Assembly: GCA_013287985.1 (NCBI GenBank) | Contig: JABDCT010000005.1 | Span: 1-64,000, forward strand | Length of the DNA stretch: 64,000 bases | DNA from: Chlamydiota bacterium | GTDB lineage: Bacteria; Chlamydiota; Chlamydiia; Chlamydiales; Rhabdochlamydiaceae | Direction of reading: 5' to 3' | Shown: positions 24,385 to 32,089 of the stretch, in pieces | Numbering within the stretch: the first letter of the stretch is position 1 | Layout of the letters: each line of letters begins with the position of its first letter | Program-made: the position numbers and the translations under genes | Notes under the pieces: generated by a model | Database searches by the model: none | What the model was told of the DNA's origin: nothing | What the model saw: only the letters and a program-made list of their open reading frames with translations

Positions 24385-26388
24385 GTGAAAAATATAACCG
24401 TGTATCTTCTCAGCTTTTTATTGTCGACTGCTGGCTATTTATTTGCAGAATGCGACTGCAGCGCTCCTGCACCGTGTCCCTCCACCGATCCGAATTGTCA
24501 ACCGCAAACCCCTGGCCCCTGTTCCATACCATCAGCTGCCGCATACATACTGCGCTATGCTATCACTGGTGAACATGGAGCCATGACTTTTATCGGCAAC
24601 ACGCTAGGCCTTAGCAAAGAACTATGCCTTAATGAACCGGGAACCTCTGATGCCATTGGGGCCTTCACTACTACGGATCCTTCTCAAATAGTCGGCACCT
24701 ATCCCAGTGCAACTACAGGTGATGGTAGCCCAGGAGGCACCACTCTTAACTGGCTAAATAATGGCTCATCTGCCGTTTTAAGTATCCCAGCCGGGGCTAC
24801 CATTCTCTATGCTGAATTATGCTGGGGCGGAAGCTTTGGCTACTGCTGCGAGGCTAGTACTGGAGGATCCGGGGTCGATCCCAATTGTATTCTTCAATTT
24901 GCCGATGGACCCATTAATTTTACTACTGCAGATGGTGTAGTGCATCCTGTAACAGCTGATCCCACCACGAGCATGTTGTCCCAAAACCCCGCTCCTAATG
25001 TCCAGCCTTTCTATTGCGCTGGGAATTATACGCGCAGTGCTAACGTTACAAATCTATTTCTAGCGGCATCTCTTGCAAATCCTAACGGCACTTATACCGT
25101 CAGTGGAGTGCCTGCAACTGTGTCTGGCCTTGACAATACTCATAATTGTGCGGGATGGACTTTAGCTATCATTTACAGGGACATGGCGAATCCTCATATT
25201 AACAACATGAGCATCTTCGTAGGTGCACAACAAGGATCACGCGCGCCTTTATCCCTCCCGGCTGCTGTTAATGGGTTTTGCGCTGCTACTGCAACTACAC
25301 TAGGGCCACAAGCTAGGTTGATGGTGAGTTGTCTTGAAGGAGATGCGAACAAAACGGGCGACATGATGATGTTTGGACCGAATTTACTGAGCCTAACTGC
25401 ACTTTCTGGTCCTAATAATCCCGTAAACAATTTCTTTGCCTCCCAAATCAATGATGACTCGGGTAATTTAATAAACACGACCGGTACTTTTTGTCTATTG
25501 AACGCAAACCCGTTCACCCATACTCTTATTTCTGGCGGTAGACAGGGTTACGACATCACGAATGTGGATTGCACATCAACCATTATGCCTAATCAAACTA
25601 CAGCAGTTGCTCTTGGCACAACTGTTGGTGACGATTATACAATTAATGCCGTAGGCATACAAATTAGCGTTGTTTCACCCGTCATCGTCCCTATTAAAAA
25701 GGTCAATGGACAAAATAGCATCGAGTCCAATATCGGAGATACCGTCACCTTTACAATTACAATTGATAATACGGGTCTTGGGGGTGCTTCTAATGTCTTT
25801 ATTCAAGACATTTTAGAGCCGGGGCTTATGTTAGTTCCCGGTACTTTTAAGGTGAATAATGTCCTTGTGCCGGGTGTTACCGGCGGTCAGCTAGCAACCG
25901 GTGTCTCGCTTGGGTCGATAAATGAGATGGATATAGTAACTATCGAGTATAACGTGATGATTATTGCCAAACCCATATCGGGCAATGTTTTTCATAACTT
26001 TGCGACATCTCCTTTCGATTTTATTGCTTGCAGTCGAACTCAACCGTTCCATAGTGTAAATAATTCAAATGTAGTCCTGATTACACTTCCAAATCCCGAT
26101 CTTATGCCACCGCCTACCAATTTCATTGGCACCGTCACGACGAGCAAATTTCTTAACACCACCAAGCGCTGTTTACAAACCACTTGGGTCCCCTCACCCC
26201 TACCGAGTGTGGTGTCCTATTTAATCTTTAAGAACGGCGTGCTCGTAAAAACAGTGCCCGCATCAGGCCCTTACGTTTTTGATGCGTGTATCCATTCAAA
26301 AAGCGAAGCCTCAGAATTTGCCATTGTAGCTCTTTATCCAAATAACATAGAAAGCGCCCCACTACCTATTAGGATCGTCAATGAATAA
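24385..26388 (+). CDS. Cys-rich secreted surface protein with DUF11 domain
   Basis: A 667-residue protein starting at GTG 24385 with AAGGA upstream. Residues 1-20 are a signal peptide. The mature N-terminus is Cys-rich (ECDCSAPAPCPSTDPNC). Residues 45-420 resemble surface proteins with an ILRYAI...GNTLGLSK...GTLxxIGAF architecture. Residues about 435-530 form a DUF11 domain (NIGDTVTFTITIDNTGLG, then IVTIEYNVMI). DUF11-type repeats occur in chlamydial OmcB-like cysteine-rich proteins. The last 80 residues form a fibronectin-like module. The gene overlaps the next by 8 bp, so the two are coupled. An outer-membrane or surface location is likely. Confidence 0.75.
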   Translation: MKNITVYLLSFLLSTAGYLFAECDCSAPAPCPSTDPNCQPQTPGPCSIPSAAAYILRYAITGEHGAMTFIGNTLGLSKELCLNEPGTSDAIGAFTTTDPSQIVGTYPSATTGDGSPGGTTLNWLNNGSSAVLSIPAGATILYAELCWGGSFGYCCEASTGGSGVDPNCILQFADGPINFTTADGVVHPVTADPTTSMLSQNPAPNVQPFYCAGNYTRSANVTNLFLAASLANPNGTYTVSGVPATVSGLDNTHNCAGWTLAIIYRDMANPHINNMSIFVGAQQGSRAPLSLPAAVNGFCAATATTLGPQARLMVSCLEGDANKTGDMMMFGPNLLSLTALSGPNNPVNNFFASQINDDSGNLINTTGTFCLLNANPFTHTLISGGRQGYDITNVDCTSTIMPNQTTAVALGTTVGDDYTINAVGIQISVVSPVIVPIKKVNGQNSIESNIGDTVTFTITIDNTGLGGASNVFIQDILEPGLMLVPGTFKVNNVLVPGVTGGQLATGVSLGSINEMDIVTIEYNVMIIAKPISGNVFHNFATSPFDFIACSRTQPFHSVNNSNVVLITLPNPDLMPPPTNFIGTVTTSKFLNTTKRCLQTTWVPSPLPSVVSYLIFKNGVLVKTVPASGPYVFDACIHSKSEASEFAIVALYPNNIESAPLPIRIVNE

Positions 26389-26980
26389 ACGCATTTTAGC
26401 CACCTTAAGTCTTATTTCCGTTTGTACCATGTTTCCTGCTTATGCCGGCGATGATTTAAACAAAACCGAGGTGCGTGCAGCGGCTTTCTTTCCTATGAGC
26501 CGCCATTTCCGCCAAATCTATGGCAGAGAAGGACTCAGTCTTCAAGTGGAAGGTGCACGCGCTTGGAGTTCACATCCCAATCTCGAGATTTGGGGTAATT
26601 TAGAGTGGATTTATATGCACGGCAAACCGCACGGAGGTTGTGGCAGCACACATATAAACATTGGAAATATCAGTCTGGGTATAAAAGGTATCGGTAGCGT
26701 ATTTAGGGATATCATCTATCTATACGCAGGCATTGGACCCGACTTAGGAATGGCCTTTATTAAGAATAGAATCACCTGCTGTACAGACTGCCAGAGAACC
26801 CATCAGTCCAAAAGTGCTCTGGGGATCGGCGGTATCCTGAAAGGAGGACTACAAGTCTATTTTACCGACCATTTCTACCTCACAGGATTTGCCGACTATC
26901 TCTATTTACCCATTCATATGGGAGGCACCAAGGACATTGGTGGATTAAAGGCTGGCGGAGGCATTGGCGCCCGGTTTTAA
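26381..26980 (+). CDS. Outer-membrane beta-barrel protein
   Basis: A 199-residue protein with signal peptide (MNKRILATLSLISVCTMFPAYA) and alternating amphipathic strands ending in the C-terminal GGIGARF, whose final phenylalanine is the usual outer-membrane insertion signal. It resembles small OmpW/OMP_b-brl type barrels of about eight strands. The ATG overlaps the upstream stop (ATGAATAA), so it is translated with the DUF11 protein, perhaps as its membrane anchor or partner. Confidence 0.75.
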   Translation: MNKRILATLSLISVCTMFPAYAGDDLNKTEVRAAAFFPMSRHFRQIYGREGLSLQVEGARAWSSHPNLEIWGNLEWIYMHGKPHGGCGSTHINIGNISLGIKGIGSVFRDIIYLYAGIGPDLGMAFIKNRITCCTDCQRTHQSKSALGIGGILKGGLQVYFTDHFYLTGFADYLYLPIHMGGTKDIGGLKAGGGIGARF

Positions 26981-26995
26981 ACAAAGAGGGTGTAG

Positions 26996-27451
26996 TTATT
27001 CCAAATTTGCCGGTCCAAAAGCATGCGGTAGTAGCTGATCGAGAGTTTGTTCATGGTGCACGCGCCTATTCTGATCGATCGAGATGACATGCATATGGGG
27101 ATTGAATTCATTTAATACTTGGCGACAGCCCCCACAAGCCATGCCTCCATCGCGCGTCACAATTACAATCGCTTCGATATCTTTTTCGCCTTCTGATACA
27201 GCCTTAAATACAGCTGTCCGTTCAGCGCAAATAACAAGACCATAAGAAGCGTTTTCTACGTTGCAACCGGAATACATTTTACCCGATTTGGTCAGGACGG
27301 CCGCCCCTACTTGGTAGTGAGAATAGGGAGCGTAGGAATTCCTTTGCCCCTCCAATGCTTTTTCCATCAACGCAGAGCGCTGATCAGGAGAGATGACGCC
27401 TCCAAAAAGAGGTCCAGCAACTAACAAAGCTAAAATGGATAGAATTTTCAT
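26996..27451 (-). CDS. cdd: Cytidine deaminase with signal peptide
   Basis: A 151-residue protein that deaminates (deoxy)cytidine to (deoxy)uridine. Zinc ligands and catalytic Glu are seen in Cys75-Ala-Glu77 (GLVICAERTA) and Cys106-Gly-Gly-Cys109 (ACGGCRQ), with NSYAPYSHYQVGAA as substrate-loop motif, as in the tetrameric family (normally about 130 residues). The start at 27451 follows AGGAGA. Residues 1-18 (MKILSILALLVAGPLFGG) are a signal peptide placed before the ordinary family start. Export of a cytidine deaminase is unusual. It is convergent with the outer-membrane gene. Confidence 0.9.
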   Translation of the reverse strand: MKILSILALLVAGPLFGGVISPDQRSALMEKALEGQRNSYAPYSHYQVGAAVLTKSGKMYSGCNVENASYGLVICAERTAVFKAVSEGEKDIEAIVIVTRDGGMACGGCRQVLNEFNPHMHVISIDQNRRVHHEQTLDQLLPHAFGPANLE

Positions 27452-27520
27452 ATCAGTTCTCCTGTTGAGTAGGGAGCAACTTACCATTTCTGAAGCTGCT
27501 GTTCAACAAGAAACTTTAGG

Positions 27521-27861
27521 TCTAGTACATGACGATTAAAGTTTTTATCGTTTTTTCTGCGTCAAAGCCCCGCGGCTCTAGATTCTCGCAAAAGGGGTAG
27601 TATTAATGCAATACAACCCCTTTTGCGAGAACTAGGAGGGTGCCTCCAATTAAGGCTTCGTCGATTTTCGGGATTATTTTGGCCGATTTTCGATTCAAAT
27701 TGCAGGGGTCATATACGAAGTTGATATTACCCCTGCAATTTGAATCGAAAATAGGCTCAAAAGAACCCGAAAATCGACAGAAGCTTAAGTAGAGGCACCC
27801 TCTCTCCCGGGAGCTTTCACGCTAGAAAAAACGGCAAAAATTTTAATCGTCATGTACTAGA
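27521..27861. mobile_element. Nested MITE-like element A (341 bp)
   Basis: The ends are a perfect 20 bp inverted repeat beginning TCTAGTACATGACG. Inside lies a hairpin (27582-27629, arms TTCTCGCAAAAGGGGT and its complement) that is nearly identical to one in element B (45926-46095). A second inverted-repeat element occupies 27636-27802. Removing it rejoins the arms GCGTCAAAGCCCCG and CGGGAGCTTTCACGC of the outer element. No protein is encoded. It fills the divergent gap between cdd and the 27896 gene. Confidence 0.75.
27636..27802. mobile_element. Inner inverted-repeat element C (167 bp)
   Basis: Terminal inverted repeats GAGGGTGCCTC / GAGGCACCCTC enclose arms of about 60 bp with few mismatches, both containing GTCGATTTTCGGG. 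A central 19 bp perfect stem has arms CGATTCAAATTGCAGGGGT. It is inserted within element A and is related to a smaller relic at 41624-41720. Confidence 0.7.
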
Positions 27862-27880
27862 TTTATATGTATAAATATTA

Positions 27881-27886
27881 TATAAT
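27881..27886 (+). promoter_or_regulatory. -10 box 9 bp from the start codon
   Basis: TATAAT at 27881-27886 with TAGATT 17 bp upstream as a weak -35. It lies 20 bp from the right end of element A. No Shine-Dalgarno sequence precedes the ATG at 27896. Confidence 0.55.
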
Positions 27887-27895
27887 TCATCTTCT

Positions 27896-28843
27896 ATGCT
27901 AAAGATTGAACCTAATAAGCCCTTTCAAGCCACTTGGGATATGAGCAATAATCGTTTAAATCCAGATAATGGACTTTTATATAATATAATTGATAAAATA
28001 AAAAATTTCCTATTTTATCTCCCTATTTCTCTCATTGCTGCATGCGTAAATCCTAGAAGTGAATCAGAATTCCACCCCAGCTCCTATGAGGGCTATTTCA
28101 ATAAAAAAATTATTACACCTGATCAGGTGCATTTATCCGCCCATATCAGGCTTGCACATGGGGCTAATCCTCAGACTCCGACAGTGATCTTATTTAACCC
28201 TCTAGGCGCTTCTTCGTCGATTCACGATGAGCTACAAGCCAAGTTAGTTGAGAGGCGCTGTAATGTGGTGACGTTTGATTATCGCGGCTTGGGGACGACG
28301 TGGAGGCCAGAGGATTTGGTTGTAGACGGAGAGAGTGTCTTTCAGTATGTGACGCAGGAGCTGGGTACTACGATCAATAAGGTCCACTTTTATGGCTTTT
28401 CCTTGGGCGGCGCAATTGCAGCTCAAGTCAAAGCTCTCCACCCCGAATCCACGGGCAAATATGCGGGCGATCGCCCCTTTAGCTCTGTATTTAGCCTTCT
28501 GACCGAGAATTTCTGCATCGAGTGCCTCGGTTGGCTGGTCAAGAAAATTACCTCTTTCGTTTTTTCTATCTTCATCGCCTACCCTGTTTATCTTCTAGGC
28601 TGGGAGTGGGATGGAGTGAAAGCTCTCTCGAGGCTAACAGGCGATAAACGCATCATCTACCACCCCAATGATTCTCTGGTACCCGTTGAGGCGAGCTTGG
28701 CATCTAAATGCCCGCTTCAGCAGAGAATAGGCCTGGATCCAAAAGAGACAGGGTTCTCTACGCATTTTGCCCCTATTGGAGCCCATCTCACCGATTCTCA
28801 GCAAAACGCCTCAACCGTTGTGGCTGATTTTCTCGCTAATTAA
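27896..28843 (+). CDS. Alpha/beta hydrolase, chlamydial-type
   Basis: A 315-residue protein with an alpha/beta-hydrolase core: TVILFNPLGASSS (oxyanion strand), VVTFDYRGLGTTW, and nucleophile elbow Y-G-F-S-L-G-G-A (about residues 165-172). RIIYHPNDSLVP supplies a possible catalytic Asp and a late His lies in FSTHFAPIGAH. Residues 35-52 and 215-235 are hydrophobic and may contact a membrane. Similar putative hydrolases occur in chlamydiae and Legionella. Its 3' end overlaps the convergent glnQ-like gene by 33 bp. Confidence 0.75.
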   Translation: MLKIEPNKPFQATWDMSNNRLNPDNGLLYNIIDKIKNFLFYLPISLIAACVNPRSESEFHPSSYEGYFNKKIITPDQVHLSAHIRLAHGANPQTPTVILFNPLGASSSIHDELQAKLVERRCNVVTFDYRGLGTTWRPEDLVVDGESVFQYVTQELGTTINKVHFYGFSLGGAIAAQVKALHPESTGKYAGDRPFSSVFSLLTENFCIECLGWLVKKITSFVFSIFIAYPVYLLGWEWDGVKALSRLTGDKRIIYHPNDSLVPVEASLASKCPLQQRIGLDPKETGFSTHFAPIGAHLTDSQQNASTVVADFLAN

Positions 28844-29452
28844 TAAGATCCGCGCTTCCTCCCCCATTTGAGCAATAAACTCGCGGTCATGACTGGCGAC
28901 AATAATCCCTTTTCCATCTGCTTGGAGCCTTTTTAAGATGAGAGCCAACCTCTGGGTATTCTCAGAGTCGAGGGCAGATGTCGGTTCGTCCAAAAGCAGA
29001 AAGAGCGGATCTAGGACAAGCGCACGCGCTATCGCAACGCGCTGCTGCTGGCCCCCTGATAGCTCATGCGGATAGGATGAGGCGTATTTCTCCATATTCA
29101 AGTAGGCAAAAACCTCCCGGCTCTTTTCTTCTGATGACGCTTTGCTATAGCCGAGGATCGTGCGCAAGGGGTGAGCGCAATTTTCCAGCGCCTTCATGTG
29201 AGGAAAAAGCGCGTAGGATTGCTGCACAAAGCCCAGAAGCCGGCAGCGCTCTTTCTGCGGCATGTCTTGGAGAGAACGCCCCCCAAACGAGATCTCTCCT
29301 TCGTAGGACGATTCCAACTGAGCCAGACAGCGCAAAAGCGAGGTTTTGCCCGAGCCGCTTTTTCCCAGCACTAGGGTGGTTCTACTCTGCGGAAAGACGC
29401 AGTCGATCCGGCTTAATCTCTTATGTAGGGATACATTCTCAACTTTTAACAT
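28811..29452 (-). CDS. glnQ: Amino-acid ABC transporter ATP-binding protein
   Basis: A 213-residue ABC ATPase. Walker A is GKSGSGKT (30-37), Q-loop FVQQSYALFP (75-84), signature LSGGQQQR (131-138), Walker B FLLLDEP (151-157) and the switch His is in IVASHD. It powers the importer formed with the permease encoded upstream (14 bp overlap) and the binding protein. It belongs to the polar-amino-acid (PAAT) subfamily. Slightly short at 213 residues, but all motifs are present. It is the last gene of the three-gene operon. Confidence 0.92.
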   Translation of the reverse strand: MLKVENVSLHKRLSRIDCVFPQSRTTLVLGKSGSGKTSLLRCLAQLESSYEGEISFGGRSLQDMPQKERCRLLGFVQQSYALFPHMKALENCAHPLRTILGYSKASSEEKSREVFAYLNMEKYASSYPHELSGGQQQRVAIARALVLDPLFLLLDEPTSALDSENTQRLALILKRLQADGKGIIVASHDREFIAQMGEEARILLISEKISHNG

Positions 29453-30098
29453 AAGTTATCTTCCTTTCAAGGGTTCGGGTGGTCATATTGACAATGGCCG
29501 ATAGACAGAGGTAGAAGAGCGCTACCATGAGGTAGATCGGCACAGGCTCCATCTCTCGACTGACGAGATTCATCCCCGCACGAGTCAGTTCCAATAGACC
29601 GATGGAAGAGACGATCGACGTACTTTTGAGCAGGGAGTCGAACTCATTGTTGAAGGCCGGGAGCACGTTGCGCACCATCTGCGGCAGGATAATGGAGCGC
29701 AAGCTCTGCGGCATGCTATATCCGAGCGCAAAGGCCGCTTCCCATTGGGAGACAGGGATCGAATTGATCCCCGCGCGGACGATCTGCGCGACATATCCCG
29801 ACGAGCAGAGACCGAGAGCTAGCACCGATGCCGGAAAGGGGTCCAAATTGAAACCCAACAGATCCGGCAAAACGAAATAGACGATCATCAGCTGCACGTA
29901 AAAGGGCACTGCCCTCAAGACAAACGTCATCCCCTCAATGAGCGGGGTGATGACGGGCACCTTGAGGCGCCGAGATGAAAAGATCCCAAATAAAAGCCCG
30001 AGCGTAAAGCTCAAAGAAGCCGCAAAAAACAGCACGTGGAGCGTCATCTCCAGCCCTTTGAGAAGAAGAGGAAGTGAGCGAATAAATAGGTCCATCAT
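29439..30098 (-). CDS. glnP: Amino-acid ABC transporter permease
   Basis: A 219-residue inner-membrane permease with five hydrophobic segments. The start at 30098 is chosen because its ATG overlaps the stop of the binding-protein gene (ATGA); an upstream in-frame start would overlap by 19 bp. The EAA loop reads W-E-A-A-F-A-L-G-Y-S-M-P-Q-S-L-R-S-I-I-L-P-Q (about residues 130-151), the contact site for the ATPase. It resembles GlnP/HisM-type PAAT permeases, which are usually 215-240 residues. Confidence 0.92.
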   Translation of the reverse strand: MMDLFIRSLPLLLKGLEMTLHVLFFAASLSFTLGLLFGIFSSRRLKVPVITPLIEGMTFVLRAVPFYVQLMIVYFVLPDLLGFNLDPFPASVLALGLCSSGYVAQIVRAGINSIPVSQWEAAFALGYSMPQSLRSIILPQMVRNVLPAFNNEFDSLLKSTSIVSSIGLLELTRAGMNLVSREMEPVPIYLMVALFYLCLSAIVNMTTRTLERKITYVKS

Positions 30099-30823
30099 TT
30101 CCCCAATTTCCATTTCTTTTCTAATTCCGCCACCTTGCCCTCGCTAATCAGCTGCTCAGTGGCTTTTTTGACCTCTGCAGCCAGCTCCTTATCGGACGCA
30201 CAGATTCCATTGCCCAAGGAATAATCTTCCGGCATTAAGGGAAGATAGAGAACCTTGATAGTGGGATATTTGGTTTTCAATTCAGAGACGAGCGAGGGAT
30301 CTGCCATGGCGGCTTTTGACTTGCCAAAGCGGATCTCCATCACGGCGTCGGTGATTTTCTCCACCTGTTTCAGGTTGACCGTGGGATACTTCTTCAAGAC
30401 ACTCTCCTGAAATGACCCCGCTTCAACGCTGACAACCTTACCCGCTAAATCCTCAATGGATCGGATCCCATCGGGAACACTTTTCCAGAAGAGAAAGGGC
30501 ATCTCTCTCACCTTTTCACCTTGGTAGTAGACCATCTCCATCTTCTTCATCCGCTCCTCGGTAATGGAGATAGCCCAAATGAGCAGATCGACCTTCTTCT
30601 GCTGCAGGGCAAGCAGAAGGCTCGGCATGCTGCCGCAGTCTTTAATAACAAGCGTGCGATTCATCTTTTTCGCAAGCTCTGTCGCAAAATCGATGTCAAA
30701 GCCCTCGTAATTTCCCTTCGCATCTAAGCTGACGTAGGGTGCATACCCGCTGGTCGTCCCTACGACCAGCTCATCTGCAAAGAGCTGTGCTGATAATAAT
30801 AATGTGAATAAATACTTCTTCAT
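30095..30823 (-). CDS. Amino-acid ABC transporter substrate-binding protein (ArtJ-like)
   Basis: A 242-residue periplasmic binding protein (SBP family 3). The start at 30823 follows AGAGG; a TTG two codons earlier is less likely. Signal peptide MKKYLFTLLLSAQLFA. The ligand-binding signatures are G-T-T-S-G-Y-A-P-Y and G-F-D-I-D-F-A-T-E-L-A. The segment GKSKAAMADPSLVSEL near residue 170 resembles chlamydial ArtJ (arginine-binding). The ligand cannot be read directly, but the leader peptide upstream has four His codons, suggesting histidine or a basic amino acid. It is the first gene of the importer operon. Confidence 0.88.
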   Translation of the reverse strand: MKKYLFTLLLSAQLFADELVVGTTSGYAPYVSLDAKGNYEGFDIDFATELAKKMNRTLVIKDCGSMPSLLLALQQKKVDLLIWAISITEERMKKMEMVYYQGEKVREMPFLFWKSVPDGIRSIEDLAGKVVSVEAGSFQESVLKKYPTVNLKQVEKITDAVMEIRFGKSKAAMADPSLVSELKTKYPTIKVLYLPLMPEDYSLGNGICASDKELAAEVKKATEQLISEGKVAELEKKWKLGK

Positions 30824-30911
30824 TTTCAAAATCCTCTTAAAAAAAATTAAATAAATACAGACGTGCGCTTATGCAACTAGAAATTATCTAGGCAAAACGA
30901 GTGCTAAAAAA

Positions 30912-30977
30912 TTAGATATGATGGTGATGGCAAGGACGGCTGGAGAGTGAAACAGAACGAATCAGTGCTGTACTCAT
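30912..30977 (-). CDS. His-rich leader peptide (21 aa) upstream of the importer operon
   Basis: An ATG at 30977 with the site AAGGA 7 bases upstream opens a 21-codon frame ending R-P-C-H-H-H-H-I before TAA. The codons TGC CAT CAC CAT CAT stand just before the stop, as in amino-acid operon leader peptides. A promoter lies at 31008-31036, and an 88 bp untranslated stretch separates the leader from the binding-protein gene. GCAAGGA at the ribosome binding site can pair with TCCTTGC just before the His codons. No classical GC-rich terminator is seen, so the mechanism is open. Confidence 0.65.
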   Translation of the reverse strand: MSTALIRSVSLSSRPCHHHHI

Positions 30978-31007
30978 AAAAATTTCCTTGCTTAAAGAAC
31001 GTTCCTA

Positions 31008-31036
31008 ATTATATAAAACACATTCATTCTACGCAA
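31008..31036 (-). promoter_or_regulatory. Promoter of the amino-acid importer operon
   Basis: On the minus strand, TTGCGT (31036-31031), a 17 bp spacer and TATAAT (31013-31008). Transcription would start near 31001 and run through the leader peptide. Confidence 0.65.
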
Positions 31037-31045
31037 CGGAGTTTT

Positions 31046-32089
31046 ATGTTCTATCGATCTATCGCTTTTCTTCTTATGTCTATCACTACTCTTTACAGCG
31101 GAGAGCGCATTCTTGGTGTCGGCGCCGCCACTATTGACCTCTTAATCCCCGTCGATGACCAATTTCTCCTCAGCCACTTCCCTGAAATGAAGGGAGGCTC
31201 CAATGGCTTCGATCTAGAAATGATTGAAAGGATTCTTTTGGAGAGCAACACGCCTGCAAAAATCGTCGTAGGCGGCAGCGCAGCCAATACGGTCCGCGCA
31301 CTGACCAGAATGGGAGAAATGTGCGCCTTTTACACTCACATCGGCATGGATGAGTATGGAGAGAGGTTTAGCCACCACATGCGCTCACTCGGAATCGAAG
31401 AGCGTTTCAACCGATCGCCCGATTTCGCTACATCGCGCGTTCTCTGTCTAATCACACCCGACGGCCAAAGGACTTTTATCGCATACGACCAGCGTATAAC
31501 CGATTCCACACTCTGTAATGAAGACTTTCATAATCTTAAGTGGGTGCATATTGAAGCACGGCAGTTGAAAAGCGGAATCTCTGTCGAGAAAGTCATGCAC
31601 ATGTCCAGAGAAAATGGCGCAAAAGTCTCCTTAGATTTGTCCAACTTTGAGTTGGCAAGAGATTTTAAGGATGTTCTTCTGCATTTAATTCCTAACTATG
31701 TCGAGATCGTATTCTGCAATGAAGATGAAATCACCGCATTAACAGGCCTTTCCCCTGAAGAGGGCTGTCTAGAGTTGCAAAAGCTCTGCCCTGTTGTCGT
31801 CGTCACAAAAGGTCCTAATGGCTGCCTGGTAGGGCATGCAAACACCCTGCTGGCAATTCCCACTTTTCCGGCAACCCCTATCGATACGACAGGGGCGGGA
31901 GATCTATTCGCCAGCGGTTTCTTGTATGGATATCTGAGAGGTTATCCCCTCGCCACCTGCGCCCAAATAGGCAACCGCTTGGGAAGCGCCGTTGTGGAAG
32001 TCATCGGCGCTGAACTACCCGAAGAGCAGTGGGAAAAGATCCACACCTTTATGGTTTCCCTTGAGCAAAGCTATCCGTTGCACGAATAA
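31046..32089 (+). CDS. PfkB-family (adenosine-kinase-like) kinase with signal peptide
   Basis: A 347-residue carbohydrate/nucleoside kinase. N-terminal motif G-G-S-A-A-N-T-V-R-A-L (about residues 74-84) and the C-terminal anion-hole and catalytic motif D-T-T-G-A-G-D-L-F-A-S-G (about 281-292) are complete. The start ILGVGAATIDLLIPVDDQFLL matches bacterial adenosine-kinase-like PfkB proteins. About 18 residues precede it: MFYRSIAFLLMSITTLYSGE, a signal peptide not found in the family. Phosphorylation of adenosine, ribose or a related sugar is expected, but the place would be outside the cytosol. CGGAG precedes the ATG. Confidence 0.88.
   Translation: MFYRSIAFLLMSITTLYSGERILGVGAATIDLLIPVDDQFLLSHFPEMKGGSNGFDLEMIERILLESNTPAKIVVGGSAANTVRALTRMGEMCAFYTHIGMDEYGERFSHHMRSLGIEERFNRSPDFATSRVLCLITPDGQRTFIAYDQRITDSTLCNEDFHNLKWVHIEARQLKSGISVEKVMHMSRENGAKVSLDLSNFELARDFKDVLLHLIPNYVEIVFCNEDEITALTGLSPEEGCLELQKLCPVVVVTKGPNGCLVGHANTLLAIPTFPATPIDTTGAGDLFASGFLYGYLRGYPLATCAQIGNRLGSAVVEVIGAELPEEQWEKIHTFMVSLEQSYPLHE

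Noticed and set aside
30824-30911. Classical intrinsic attenuator after the His leader
   Set aside because: Only weak hairpins (CTAGA..TCTAG) and T-runs not preceded by a GC stem are present, so a textbook terminator is not supported.
30830-31045. ARG box at the importer operon
   Set aside because: A TGCATAAG half-site exists near 30870 but no matching second half or palindrome was found.
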